Below are positions 26,390 through 35,559 of a DNA stretch of 64,000 nucleotides, piece after piece. Numbering within the stretch: position 1 is the stretch's first letter; the number at the start of each line of letters is the position of its first letter. The notes beneath the pieces were generated by a model. It did not search any database, had not been told where the DNA came from, and saw only the letters and a list, made by a program, of their open reading frames with translations. The position numbers and the translations under genes are program-made. The DNA is from JAGWBF01 sp963663025 (GTDB taxonomy: Bacteria; Chloroflexota; Dehalococcoidia; Lucifugimonadales; JAGWBF01): contig OY760073.1 of the NCBI GenBank assembly GCA_963663025.1, forward strand, positions 1,612,001 through 1,676,000. Reading direction: 5' to 3'.

Positions 26390-26908
26390 ATGGAGCAGCC
26401 TCAACAACACGACGGATCCGGCGAAGACGACCGGTACCTGAACCGGTGCACCTTCCACCCGGCTACGGCAACAGGACTTGCTTGCGGGAGATGCGGGAAC
26501 TACATCTGTACCCAGTGTGTATTCCAGACCCCTGTGGGCGCTCGCTGCAGGACCTGCGCCAGGGTCACTACCCTGCCGACCTTTGACGTGCAGCCTTCCT
26601 ACTACATTAGGGCGGTGCTAGCCGGAGGGCTGACCGCCCTCGTGCTGGGAATCATCATGCTGGTCATCAGGACGAACCTAGGGTGGGTCCCCTTCCTGTA
26701 TTCCCTGCTCACGCTGGGCGTCGGCTATGCCGTGGGTGAAGCCATCAGCGTGGCAACCAACCGGAAGCGGGGAACAGGGCTGGCCGTGGTGGCGGGCGGC
26801 TGCATGCTGGTCTTCCTGTTCATCAGCGGGGTCATCTTTACACCGAACATCTTCCAGTGGCTAGTCCTGGCCCTGGCCGTCTACACCGCCGTCATTCGCG
26901 TCCGCTAG
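26390..26908 (+). CDS. B-box-like zinc finger membrane protein
   Basis: The 172-residue protein starts with a Cys-rich finger (about 20-57): CTFHPATATGLACGRCGNYIC followed by CTQCVFQTPVGARCRTC, matching the B-box-type zinc finger found at the N-terminus of many bacterial membrane proteins. Four hydrophobic segments follow (about 70-172). The function is unknown. It starts four bases after plsY. Its last 48 bases overlap the convergent recX gene. Confidence 0.8.
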   Translation: MEQPQQHDGSGEDDRYLNRCTFHPATATGLACGRCGNYICTQCVFQTPVGARCRTCARVTTLPTFDVQPSYYIRAVLAGGLTALVLGIIMLVIRTNLGWVPFLYSLLTLGVGYAVGEAISVATNRKRGTGLAVVAGGCMLVFLFISGVIFTPNIFQWLVLALAVYTAVIRVR

Positions 26909-27346
26909 ATCCCGCCACAGGTCACCCACCACCCGCAGCGCAATGCCCCTGGCAAACCCCCTGCGCGCCAGATGCGCGGATAGCTTCTCGCGGAACTTCG
27001 CAGAGTCGAGCCCAGCCAGCTTGACAGCCGCCATGGCTGCCGCCCGACGCGCGTTGGATTCTTCGTCGTACCCCTCCAGGGCTTCTTCCACCACATCCCG
27101 GGCCACACCCAGCCTGAGGAGTTCGTAGCGAACGGTCCTGCCGCTGCGGGGCCGATGGGACTCCCGGTCGCGGCGCCACTGGATAGCAAAATCCAGGTCG
27201 TTGAGGAGGTCGCGGTCCTTGAGGTAGCTTACGGCGCGCTCCACATCATCGCTGGAGAAACGCCGCGAGAGGCGGCGTCGCACCTCGGCCTCACTACGGG
27301 AACGATACGAGACAAAGCGCAGGGCTGCGCCAAGGACATCTGGCAT
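26861..27346 (-). CDS. recX: Regulatory protein RecX
   Basis: The 161-residue protein has the RecX repeat pattern: ALRFVSYRSRSEAEVRRRLSRR, then AVSYLKDRDLLNDLDFAIQW and a third repeat with LSAHLARRGFARGIALRVV. RecX binds RecA filaments and limits their activity. The gene starts 11 bases after recA on the same strand, the usual pair. The 3' end overlaps the zinc finger gene of the opposite strand by 48 bases, an overlap long enough to suggest one of the two stops has shifted in evolution. Confidence 0.9.
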   Translation of the reverse strand: MPDVLGAALRFVSYRSRSEAEVRRRLSRRFSSDDVERAVSYLKDRDLLNDLDFAIQWRRDRESHRPRSGRTVRYELLRLGVARDVVEEALEGYDEESNARRAAAMAAVKLAGLDSAKFREKLSAHLARRGFARGIALRVVGDLWRDLADANDGGVDGQGQD

Positions 27347-27357
27347 GGCTGGGCGAC

Positions 27358-28419
27358 CTAGGCGTCTTCCAGGTCCTCCAAGCCATCTTCGGACAAGCCG
27401 TCGGGAAGGACTGCCACCGGCATCTCGCCTCCGACGGTCTCCTTGCTCCTTAGCAGCTTTTCAATCTCCTGGGCGGTATCGAGGTTCTCAGCCAGGTACT
27501 CCTTGGCGTTCTCCCGTCCCTGGCCCAGGCGGTTCTCTCCGTAGGAGTAGAAGGACCCCGACTTCTTGATAATGCCCTGGGTCACTCCCAGGTCCAGCAG
27601 GTCACCCATCTTGTTGATGCCTTGGTTGAACATGATATCGAACTCGGCGGTGCGGAAGGGGGGAGCAACCTTGTTCTTGACGACCCGCGCACGCACGCGG
27701 CTACCGATGACATCTGAGCCCTGCTTGATGGAGTCGGTCCGGCGCAGGTCGATGCGAACCGAGCTGTAGAACTTCAAGGCCCGACCACCGGGGGTGACTT
27801 CGGGGCTGCCGTACATCACCCCGACCTTCTCCCTGAGCTGGTTGATGAAAACGACGGCCGTACCCGAGTGGTGGATGGCCGCCGTGAGCTTGCGGAGGGC
27901 CTGGGACATGAGGCGGGCCTGAAGACCCACGTGGGAATCGCCCATGTCCCCCTCAAGCTCGGACTTGGGCACCAGGGCCGCAACGCTGTCCACGATAACG
28001 GTGTCCACGGCACCGCTGCGCACCAGGTACTCGGTGATCTCCAAAGCCTGCTCCGCGCTGTCCGGCTGGGCGATAAGCAGGTCCTCTACCTTGACGCCGC
28101 AGTTGGCTGCGTAGCCGGGATCCAGGGAATGTTCCACGTCGATGTAGGCGGCTGTGCCCGCCATCTTCTGGGTCTCGGCCATGACGTGCAGGGCAAGGGT
28201 GGACTTACCCGCCGACTCGGTGCCGTAAATTTCGGTGACCCGGCCCTTGGGGATGCCACCCACTCCGAGGGCGAAGTCCAGGGAGAGAGACCCCGTCGGC
28301 ACCACCTCGGAAGCGAGCTTCTGGGACACCTCCCCCAATCGCATGATGGAGCCTTTCCCGTAGTGCCTCTCGATCTGGGAGATGGCGATTTCCAGGGATT
28401 TTGCTTTCTCGGTGGTCAT
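27358..28419 (-). CDS. recA: Recombinase A
   Basis: From the ATG at 28419 the protein has 353 residues, standard for RecA. It shows ISQIERHYGKGSIMRLGE, the Walker A box YGTESAGKSTLALH, the Walker B region TVIVDSVAAL and loop 2 HHSGTAVVFINQLREKVGV. RecA promotes strand exchange and SOS induction. The frame stays open 60 codons upstream, but those codons run into the repeat at 28536-28716 and GGAGG precedes this ATG, so the shorter start is right. recX follows. Confidence 0.97.
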   Translation of the reverse strand: MTTEKAKSLEIAISQIERHYGKGSIMRLGEVSQKLASEVVPTGSLSLDFALGVGGIPKGRVTEIYGTESAGKSTLALHVMAETQKMAGTAAYIDVEHSLDPGYAANCGVKVEDLLIAQPDSAEQALEITEYLVRSGAVDTVIVDSVAALVPKSELEGDMGDSHVGLQARLMSQALRKLTAAIHHSGTAVVFINQLREKVGVMYGSPEVTPGGRALKFYSSVRIDLRRTDSIKQGSDVIGSRVRARVVKNKVAPPFRTAEFDIMFNQGINKMGDLLDLGVTQGIIKKSGSFYSYGENRLGQGRENAKEYLAENLDTAQEIEKLLRSKETVGGEMPVAVLPDGLSEDGLEDLEDA

Positions 28420-28535
28420 TGCGCCTCCATTAGACTGGGTAGTTGGGGCCGATGGTAGCATACGCATTTTGTACCAACAAGAAGGCTTTGTCACAGCCCT
28501 TCCGCATAGAGAAACAACCCCCGTCAACATAGTGG

Positions 28536-28716
28536 CGAAGGCCGCAATCCAGGACGGAGCATTGATGGTTTTGAGGATGGCCAACACCCAAGACGGCAAC
28601 TACCGCTGGCCGTTCCCCCTCGATTTCCCCCTTCGAGAACCTCAGGACGGGCTCAGGGCGAACGGCCAGCGGGGGGCGGCCCCGCTTTTCGTCATTGCGG
28701 CGAAGGCCATAATCCA
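28536..28716. repeat. Composite repeat, left copy flanking the restriction-methylation gene
   Basis: This copy joins family A ends (GCGAAGGCCGCAATCCAGG, later TTGCGGCGAAGGCC) with a central part containing a family B unit and GGGGGGCGGCCCCGCTTTT. It matches 31980-32153 almost base for base, apart from about 24 extra bases in the family B part (near 28632-28655). Both copies have the same orientation. The remaining sequence of the 372-base gap between recA and the next gene shows no gene. Confidence 0.85.
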
Positions 28717-28791
28717 GCGTCTGCGATCAGTAGCAATGGCCGCACGGCACTGCTACACTCAGACCGATTCTGCTAGCCCACAGAGGATTCC

Positions 28792-31700
28792 ATGCCCGAC
28801 TTCATCAACTACAACGATCCTGCATACAAGGAAGCGGCCGCAGAGATACTGCACCGCCACGACCAGGGAGCCGCCGAAGCCAATATCACCAGCGCCATAA
28901 GGCACTTCTTGGTGGTCACGGGCTTGGCAAAAAACGAAGAAATAAACGAAGAGAACCCGCCCTCAGATACATCCCGCAGGGCCGTGGACCTTACCGCCCT
29001 GGACACCTTCATCGAGGTGAAGGTCCGAGTAGGGTTAGGGCAGGGAATCAACCCCAATCCAGAATTTGTGAATCAACTGGACGACTATTTGGTCGAGTCC
29101 CAGAAAGCCGGCAAAGGCGCCCGCATGGGAGTGCTCACCGATGGCAAACACTGGATTCTTCGCTGGCCCGGGGCTGGAGCACCCAAGCTATCTCGACCTT
29201 ACGTCTTTATCCTTGACAACCCGGACCGATGGATACCCTTATACGAGTGGCTGAAGAAAGAAGCCCTGGTGTCCCTGGAGAACATTACACCCAGCCGAGA
29301 GGCTGTGGAGTCCCATTTCGGCCCCAGGAACCCCCACTACCAGCGGGACATCGATGCACTTGGCAAAATGTACCGGGAATACGCCAACCACGAGACCATC
29401 AAGGTCAAGAGGCGCCTTTGGCACGACCTCCTCCGCACCGCCCTGGGAGAGATCGCCCGGGAAACCGGGGAGATGGACGACTTGTTCGTGCGCCACACCT
29501 ACCTCACCGCCGTCATCGGCATGGTAGTCCAAGCCTACTTCGGCATAGACATTAGGCAGCTGGCAGAAACGGACCCGGAATCCCTGCTGGACGGGCGCAA
29601 TTTTCGCAGCAAGACCGGTCTCCTCGGTGTGGTGGAGTCGGACTTCTTCTCGTGGCCTGCCCAGATAGGAGGAATCCCCCTCCTCAAGACAATCGCTCGG
29701 CGGGTGGCCAAGGTAGATTGGCGTGAGTCTCCCATTGACATCGCTTCCGTTCTCTATGAAACGGTCATCCCCCGGGACGAGCGTCGTATCCTAGGCGAAT
29801 ACTATACGCCCTCATGGCTGGCCCGCTCCATGATTCAGGAGCTGGTAGCTGACCCTCTGGGGCAGACTATCCTAGATCCCGCCTGCGGCTCCGGGACGTT
29901 CGTCGCCGAAGCGGTTGCCTACGTAATGGAAGCCGCCGCAAAGAATACCGAGCTTGATCCCAGGGAGAAACTGGAGTGGCTGCGCATCTCCGTCTCCGGC
30001 ATCGACATTCACCCGGTAGCGGTGCACCTGGCCCGGGCTTCATGGGTCATAGCTGCTCGGCCTGCCATACAAAGTGCCCTTGATCACGGCTTCGACTCCA
30101 GTATCACCGTGCCAATTTATTTAGGTGATTCCTTGCAGCTCCGCTACCGAGCGGGAGATATCTTCTCAGAAAACGCAGTGATGATACCGGTAGAACAGGA
30201 GCAAGACGAAGAACCTCCCCAAGTCATCAAAGAAGGTAGGTTGGCTTATCAGTTGGTCTTTCCTATGAAGTTTGTCGAGCGCGCAGAGGAGTTCGATGCC
30301 TTCATGAGCACCGTGGTTCAGTACATCGAGAGCGGCGACGATCCTTATCTCGCCTTAGAAGATGCCGGCGTTACCGATCTGGCAGAGCGCCAGACCCTTC
30401 GGTCATCCATCGATGTCCTTAGGCAACTCCATTTTGAAGGCCGCAACCATATCTGGGCCTACTACTCCCGTAACCTCGTGCGCCCGTTGACGCTGGCCCG
30501 AAAGAAAGTGGACGTGATCGTCGGCAACCCTCCCTGGATCAATTACAACAAGACAGCCGACATACTCCGCGCGGAACTGGAGCTACAGAGCAGGAACGTG
30601 TACGGGATATGGCAAGGCGGGCGTTACGCCACCCACCAGGATGTGGCCGGCCTGTTTTTTGCGCGTTGCGTAGATCTGTACTTGAAGGACGACGGCTTAA
30701 TCGGCATGGTCATGCCCCACAGCGCCCTGCAGACGGGCCAGTATTCCAAGTGGCGCACCGGAAGGTGGACCAGCCGACGGAAGCTCTCCTCCATGGCGGT
30801 TGACTTCACCTACAAGACCGCCTGGGACCTGGAGCGTCTGGAACCCAACACATTTTTCCCCATACCCGCGTCAGTTGTGTTTGCGAAGAGGCTGGGAGCA
30901 GGCGTGGAAGGCAAGCCTCTGTCCGGAGAAGTCGAACGGTGGCGGGGAGTTGCAGGGAGCTCGGACACCTATCGGGAGAAGATCCTGGTCACCGACACCT
31001 CGGCTACAGGAGATTCTTCCTACGCCGATCACTCCAAGCAAGGCGCAACCATCGTCCCCCGTCGTCTGTTCTTCGTGGAGGAGATTGAGAACACGGCCAT
31101 CATTTCAGCGGCGCAGACAATAACTGTTCGGCCTCGTCTTGGCTCAAACGACAAGCCTCCCTGGAATGGCTTGGACCTCACCTCTATAACAGGACAGACC
31201 ATCGAGAACCAGCACATCTTCGATGTCCACCTGGGTGAGACCATTGCCCCTTATGTGACGCTGGAGCCATTGAAGGTAGCCTTGCCTTTGAAGCGGACCG
31301 ACACGGATTTCCCGGCAGACCCCGAAGGGGTGGGTGGCATCAGGCCGGGCGGCCTGATGCCACGAATGCGAGACCGCTGGGGCCGGGTCAGCAGCATATG
31401 GGAGGACAACAAGGCCTCAGCGAACCAGCTAGACCTCTTGGGGCAACTCGATTACTACGGCAAGCTAACAGCCCAGCTGGAGTGGCAGAAATCCTCAGGA
31501 GGCAGGCCAGTACGCATCGCCTACACCGAGGCTGGCGTACCTACTGCGTCGCTTCTTACAAATGATGCGGTTCTGACTGACTCCACGTTGTATTGGATAG
31601 TGTGCACAAGTACTGAAGAGGCTTACTACCTGCTAGCAATAGTAAACAGCGATGTTCTATTTGAAGCAGTAGCTCCTCTGATGGCCAAGGGACAGTTTGG

Positions 31701-31953
31701 GGCCCGCCATGTCCACAAACACTTATGGAAGCTGCCCATCCCGGAGTTCGACGCTGCCAACGCTCTCCATGCAGAAATCTCAGAGTCCGGCCGGGCCGCC
31801 GCCGAAAGCGCTGCCGTCAAGTTAGAGCAGATAAGGCAAGAGCACGGACCAAGCGTCTCTGTGGCCAAGGTTCGCAGCGAGTTGCGAAAGTGGCTGCGCT
31901 CCTCGCCGCAGGGAAAAGCCGTGGAGGACGCAGCAACCCGCCTCCTCAAGTGA
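28792..31953 (+). CDS. Type IIG-like restriction enzyme / N6-adenine DNA methyltransferase
   Basis: The 1053-residue protein joins a probable nuclease and a methylase. At about residues 66-77 DLTALDTFIEVKVRVG gives a D...ExK pattern of the PD-(D/E)xK nucleases. The methylase has motif I LDPACGSGTFVAEAV (about 358-372) and motif IV VGNPPWINY (about 576-584), an N6-adenine type. The C-terminal 350 residues, with QFGARHVHKHLWKLPIPEFD, look like a TaqI-type target-recognition domain. A single chain of this layout cuts and methylates one site. AGAGG precedes the ATG. The gene is flanked by direct repeats. Confidence 0.85.
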   Translation: MPDFINYNDPAYKEAAAEILHRHDQGAAEANITSAIRHFLVVTGLAKNEEINEENPPSDTSRRAVDLTALDTFIEVKVRVGLGQGINPNPEFVNQLDDYLVESQKAGKGARMGVLTDGKHWILRWPGAGAPKLSRPYVFILDNPDRWIPLYEWLKKEALVSLENITPSREAVESHFGPRNPHYQRDIDALGKMYREYANHETIKVKRRLWHDLLRTALGEIARETGEMDDLFVRHTYLTAVIGMVVQAYFGIDIRQLAETDPESLLDGRNFRSKTGLLGVVESDFFSWPAQIGGIPLLKTIARRVAKVDWRESPIDIASVLYETVIPRDERRILGEYYTPSWLARSMIQELVADPLGQTILDPACGSGTFVAEAVAYVMEAAAKNTELDPREKLEWLRISVSGIDIHPVAVHLARASWVIAARPAIQSALDHGFDSSITVPIYLGDSLQLRYRAGDIFSENAVMIPVEQEQDEEPPQVIKEGRLAYQLVFPMKFVERAEEFDAFMSTVVQYIESGDDPYLALEDAGVTDLAERQTLRSSIDVLRQLHFEGRNHIWAYYSRNLVRPLTLARKKVDVIVGNPPWINYNKTADILRAELELQSRNVYGIWQGGRYATHQDVAGLFFARCVDLYLKDDGLIGMVMPHSALQTGQYSKWRTGRWTSRRKLSSMAVDFTYKTAWDLERLEPNTFFPIPASVVFAKRLGAGVEGKPLSGEVERWRGVAGSSDTYREKILVTDTSATGDSSYADHSKQGATIVPRRLFFVEEIENTAIISAAQTITVRPRLGSNDKPPWNGLDLTSITGQTIENQHIFDVHLGETIAPYVTLEPLKVALPLKRTDTDFPADPEGVGGIRPGGLMPRMRDRWGRVSSIWEDNKASANQLDLLGQLDYYGKLTAQLEWQKSSGGRPVRIAYTEAGVPTASLLTNDAVLTDSTLYWIVCTSTEEAYYLLAIVNSDVLFEAVAPLMAKGQFGARHVHKHLWKLPIPEFDAANALHAEISESGRAAAESAAVKLEQIRQEHGPSVSVAKVRSELRKWLRSSPQGKAVEDAATRLLK

Positions 31954-31979
31954 CCCCCTTTTCCAGAGAAGATGGCATA

Positions 31980-32153
31980 TTGTCATTGCGGCCTCCGCCG
32001 CAATCCAGGACGGAGCATTGCCGGTTTTGAGGAAGGCCACCACCCAAGACAGCAACTACCGCTAGCCGTTCCCCTTCGATTTCCCTCAGGGCGAACGGCC
32101 AGCGGGGGGCGGCCCCGCTTTTTGTCGTTGCGGCGCAGGCCTCGATTCAGGGT
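31980..32153. repeat. Composite repeat, right copy flanking the restriction-methylation gene
   Basis: The copy starts 26 bases after the stop of the type IIG-like gene with ATTGCGGCCTCCGCCGCAAT and continues with GGACGGAGCATTG, a family B unit and GGGGGGCGGCCCCGCTTTTT. It parallels 28536-28716. The rest of the 328-base gap up to the RidA gene holds no recognisable gene. Confidence 0.85.
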
Positions 32154-32281
32154 CGAACTTTCGGGGACAGGGAGTAATGGTAGTCGCCCTTGTATTGAGG
32201 AGTCTATCGGGTACAATGTTCCCGGCCAAGAAGGATGCCGGGGACCATCTTTCTACTACGAGGCCGTGGAGATGATGAAGA

Positions 32282-32746
32282 ATGGAAGTCGAAAGAAAGC
32301 TGGCTGAAATGGGGCTGACGCTCCCTCCACCAGTTAAACCCATGGGAAGCTACGTACTGGCCGTGCGCACCGGCAACCTCCTGTTTTTGGCAGGGCATGG
32401 TCCTGTCGCCGCCGACGGCTCCATCTCTCATATTGGGAAGCTGGGGCGAGAGATAAGCGTGGAGCAGGGTTACGAAGCCGCCAGGAACACGGGCCTGAAC
32501 CTGCTTTCCACCACCAAGGTCGCGCTGGGGGACCTGGACAAGGTGCGCCGGGTCGTCAAGCTGCTTTCGATGGTCAACTGCGTTCCGGACTTTGTGGAGA
32601 CCGCCCCCGTCGCCAACGGCTGCTCGGACCTGCTCATAAGCCTGTACGGCGATGCCGGCAAGCACGGAAGGTCGGCGGTGGGAATGGCTTCGCTGCCCGT
32701 AGGGATCCCGGTAGAGATCGAAATGATCCTGGAGGTGTCGGACTAG
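32282..32746 (+). CDS. RidA/YjgF family protein
   Basis: The 154-residue protein matches the Rid superfamily: VLAVRTGNLLFLAGHGPV, a central GYEAARNTGLNLLS with DLDKVRRVVKL, and the C-terminal GRSAVGMASLPVGIPVEIEM containing the Arg that binds the carboxylate in deaminating members. RidA removes reactive enamine/imine intermediates from PLP enzymes. It is a little longer than RidA itself and fits a later Rid subgroup. Its stop overlaps the nadE stop by four bases on the opposite strand. Confidence 0.88.
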   Translation: MEVERKLAEMGLTLPPPVKPMGSYVLAVRTGNLLFLAGHGPVAADGSISHIGKLGREISVEQGYEAARNTGLNLLSTTKVALGDLDKVRRVVKLLSMVNCVPDFVETAPVANGCSDLLISLYGDAGKHGRSAVGMASLPVGIPVEIEMILEVSD

Positions 32747-34488
32747 AACTGCCGGTACCTGTTGACGATGGGTAGCCTGCGGTCCTTCCCGAAGGCCCGG
32801 GGTGTTATCTTCACGCCCGGCGGGGCCTGCCTGCGCTTGTACTCGTTTCGGTCCACCGTGGCGATGACCTGCTTCACCACCTGGGCGTCGAATCCCATGT
32901 CCACCATGTCCTGGTAGCTGCGGTCCTCCTCCACGTACGCCTTCACCACCGCATCCAGCACATCATAGGGAGGCAGGGTGTCCTGGTCCTTCTGGTCCGG
33001 CTTCAGCTCGGCGCTGGGGGGCTTGGTCAAGATGGCCTCGGGGATAACGTCCCCGGGCCCGTTGTTGGCGTTGCGCCAGCGGGCTAGCTCGTACACCAGG
33101 GTCTTGGGCACATCCTTCAGCACGGCAAATCCACCCACCATGTCGCCGTACAATGTGGCGTACCCCATGGCCATCTCGCTCTTGTTACCCGTGGTCAGGA
33201 TCAGGAAGCCGAACTTGTTGGACAATGACATGATGATGTTGCCCCGGATGCGGCTCTGCAGGTTCTCTTCAGCCACGTTCTCCGGCAGGTCCTCGAAGTG
33301 GGGCTTGAGCATGTCCAGGAAGGCATCATGAGCCGGGAATATGGGCGCCTCCCAAAGGTCGATGCCCAAATTGCCGGCCAGTACCTTGGCGTCGGCGACG
33401 CTTCCCTCGCTGGAGTAACGGGACGGCATGGCGACGCCGACCACCTTCTCATTCCCAAGGGCATCCACGGCCACACAGGCGGTGAGAGCCGAGTCGATCC
33501 CGCCGGAGATTCCGATCAGTACCTTGGTGAAGCCGCTCTTGTGCACGTAGTCCCGGGTACCCAACACAAGGGCGCCATAGACCTCAGCGCTTGTATCGAG
33601 CAGGCAGGCCTCTTCCCTGGGAGGAAGAGGGCGCCTTTCCCGTTGGTGGACGGGGGACACCTGGATAGTGCTGCCGGCGCTGGCCTTGGACAGGCTCCCG
33701 TTGCCAAGCCCATCCTTGCGGAGGCGGGGATCTTGGAGCCTGGCGCTGAAAAGGGCATCGGCGTCCAGGTCGGCCACCAGGAGGTCCTCGCTGAACTGGG
33801 GCCCCCTGGCCAGCAGGTTGCCCGACTGGTCGAATACCATGCTGCCCCCGTCGAACACCAACTCATCCTGCCCTCCGACGGTGTTCAGGTAGGCTACGTA
33901 AACGCTGTTGTCCACCGCGCGGGTGGCGATCATCCTCTCCCTGGAAAGGCTCTTTCCCGCGTGGTATGGGGACGCATTTATGTTGACTATGACCTCGGCG
34001 CCCATGTCCCGTTGGACGGTGATGGGACCCGCCGGATACCAGATGTCCTCGCAGATGTTGATGCCGACCTTGACCCCGTTGATCACGTACACGGGACAGG
34101 TGGCGCCGGCTTTGAAATAGCGGTCCTCATCGAACACGCCGTAGGTGGGCAGGTGCACCTTGTGGTAGGTGTCCACCAGCTCGCCCTGGAAGCCCACGGC
34201 GCAGGCGTTGTAGGTGTCGGCGTCGGCATCGACGAACCCGACAGCCACAGCTATATCCCGGGAGGCGGCCATAACCCGCTCCATCGCCCGCAGGTTGTCC
34301 CTGATGAAGGACTGCTTGTAGAGCAGGTCTTCGGCGGGGTAGCCGGTTATGGCCATCTCAGGGAAGGCAACCAGGTCGGCATCCAGGTCCCGGGCGCGGC
34401 CGATCATGGCTATGATCCTGTCTGCGTTTCCTTGGAGGTCACCGACGGTGGGGTTGATCTGGCCGAGGGCCAGGCGGAGCGTTCGCAT
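32743..34488 (-). CDS. nadE: Glutamine-dependent NAD+ synthase
   Basis: From the ATG at 34488 the protein has 581 residues. The N-terminal part is a nitrilase-type glutaminase with AFPEMAITGYPAEDLL (Glu), YHKVHLP (Lys) and GINICEDIWYP (Cys). The C-terminal part is the synthetase with the ATP motif GISGGIDSALTACVAVDALG and LTTGNKSEMAMGYATLYGD. It converts deamido-NAD to NAD using ammonia channelled from glutamine. A longer frame begins 11 codons upstream; AAAGG ahead of this ATG favours the shorter start. Confidence 0.96.
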   Translation of the reverse strand: MRTLRLALGQINPTVGDLQGNADRIIAMIGRARDLDADLVAFPEMAITGYPAEDLLYKQSFIRDNLRAMERVMAASRDIAVAVGFVDADADTYNACAVGFQGELVDTYHKVHLPTYGVFDEDRYFKAGATCPVYVINGVKVGINICEDIWYPAGPITVQRDMGAEVIVNINASPYHAGKSLSRERMIATRAVDNSVYVAYLNTVGGQDELVFDGGSMVFDQSGNLLARGPQFSEDLLVADLDADALFSARLQDPRLRKDGLGNGSLSKASAGSTIQVSPVHQRERRPLPPREEACLLDTSAEVYGALVLGTRDYVHKSGFTKVLIGISGGIDSALTACVAVDALGNEKVVGVAMPSRYSSEGSVADAKVLAGNLGIDLWEAPIFPAHDAFLDMLKPHFEDLPENVAEENLQSRIRGNIIMSLSNKFGFLILTTGNKSEMAMGYATLYGDMVGGFAVLKDVPKTLVYELARWRNANNGPGDVIPEAILTKPPSAELKPDQKDQDTLPPYDVLDAVVKAYVEEDRSYQDMVDMGFDAQVVKQVIATVDRNEYKRRQAPPGVKITPRAFGKDRRLPIVNRYRQF

Positions 34489-34541
34489 TCTGTTCGCCTT
34501 TCTGGGGGCCAAGTATAGCACAGGGAGAGGACTTAGCCCGA

Positions 34542-34588
34542 CTACGGACGTGCTACTTTGTGAAAGGCTGCACAGACTAAGTCCGTAG
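34542..34588. other. Inverted repeat upstream of nadE
   Basis: CTACGGAC (34542-34549) and GTCCGTAG (34581-34588) are separated by 31 bases in the divergent gap between nadE and the HAD gene. It could be an operator pair or hairpin; nothing further supports a role. Confidence 0.35.
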
Positions 34589-34682
34589 GAAGCCGTCCTT
34601 ACCAGGCTTCGTTTTCATTCCAGGGACCGTTGCCCTAGAATAGCTGTGACTTGGGGGAGGATGGTCAATCGGGGGTGAAAGA

Positions 34683-35444
34683 GTGACTAGCATCGAGGCT
34701 GTAACCTTCGATCTGTGGCAGACCCTGCTCGTCGACCGGCCGGAGTGGGGCCAAGGCCGCAGGGACCTGAGGATCGACGGGACACAGCAGATACTCCGGG
34801 AAGCCGGGGAGGAGTTCAGCGGGGAGCAGCTGGACGAGGCCTACCAGCAGTGCCTCCGTACCTGCCGGGAAATCAATGGAACCGGCCGGGAGCTGCCCTT
34901 TACCGAGCGGATCGACTGCTTCATCGACTCCATCGACAAAGGCCTGCGTGAGAGGCTGGGAGAAGGTCGGGTGCGTCGCATCGCCGATTCTTACGCCAAC
35001 TCTTTCTACGGGCACCCTTCCCGTCCCCATGATGCAGCTTCTGCCGTCTTGATGCAGCTCAAGGCCGCCCAGTATCGCATCGGGCTGATCTCCAATACCG
35101 ATATGACCCCAGGGGTCCTTTTTCGCGAGTACATGGAGCGCCTGGATATTCTGAAGTACTTCGATGTGCTGACCTTCTCCGATGAGGCCGGTTTCCCGAA
35201 ACCGGCGAAGGAGATATTCGATATGACATCCAGCGCGCTGGGTGTGGACCCTTCAAGAACGGTCCATGTGGGCGACCACTTCATCAATGATGTGGTCGGG
35301 GCGCAGGGAGTCGGCATGAAGGCAATTTGGATCAGAAATGATGCCGGCTCAGCCGGTTCTGAAGACGGACTTGCCGATGCGACCATATACGATCTGGGAG
35401 AAGCAACCGAGGCTGTTATAGCCCTCTCCGGCAGGCCCTCCTAG
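34683..35444 (+). CDS. HAD-superfamily hydrolase
   Basis: The 253-residue protein has the HAD motifs VTFDLWQTLLVD (nucleophile Asp), LISNTD (Thr/Ser motif II), AGFPKPAKEIFD (motif III Lys) and VGDHFINDVVGAQ (motif IV). A helical cap sits between motifs I and II (about 20-100), as in subclass I phosphatases and dehalogenases. The substrate is unknown. The start is GTG behind GGGGGTG. It stands between nadE, divergent, and the PEPCK-like gene, 115 bases downstream. Confidence 0.9.
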   Translation: MTSIEAVTFDLWQTLLVDRPEWGQGRRDLRIDGTQQILREAGEEFSGEQLDEAYQQCLRTCREINGTGRELPFTERIDCFIDSIDKGLRERLGEGRVRRIADSYANSFYGHPSRPHDAASAVLMQLKAAQYRIGLISNTDMTPGVLFREYMERLDILKYFDVLTFSDEAGFPKPAKEIFDMTSSALGVDPSRTVHVGDHFINDVVGAQGVGMKAIWIRNDAGSAGSEDGLADATIYDLGEATEAVIALSGRPS

Positions 35445-35559
35445 GTTTGACACCCCATAGGGAACAATGTAGCATAGACAGACCTACTCAAGAGCCTGCG
35501 ACCGGCCTCCGGCAGAGCATATTCCAACCCTACACTCATTTCACAAACGGGAGATTATC

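Noticed and set aside
28420..28599. Extended N-terminus of RecA
   Set aside because: The extra 60 codons reach into repeat DNA and a GGAGG site precedes the standard start.
33298..34518. 406-codon frame antisense to nadE
   Set aside because: nadE is complete with both catalytic halves; the opposite frame is a shadow.
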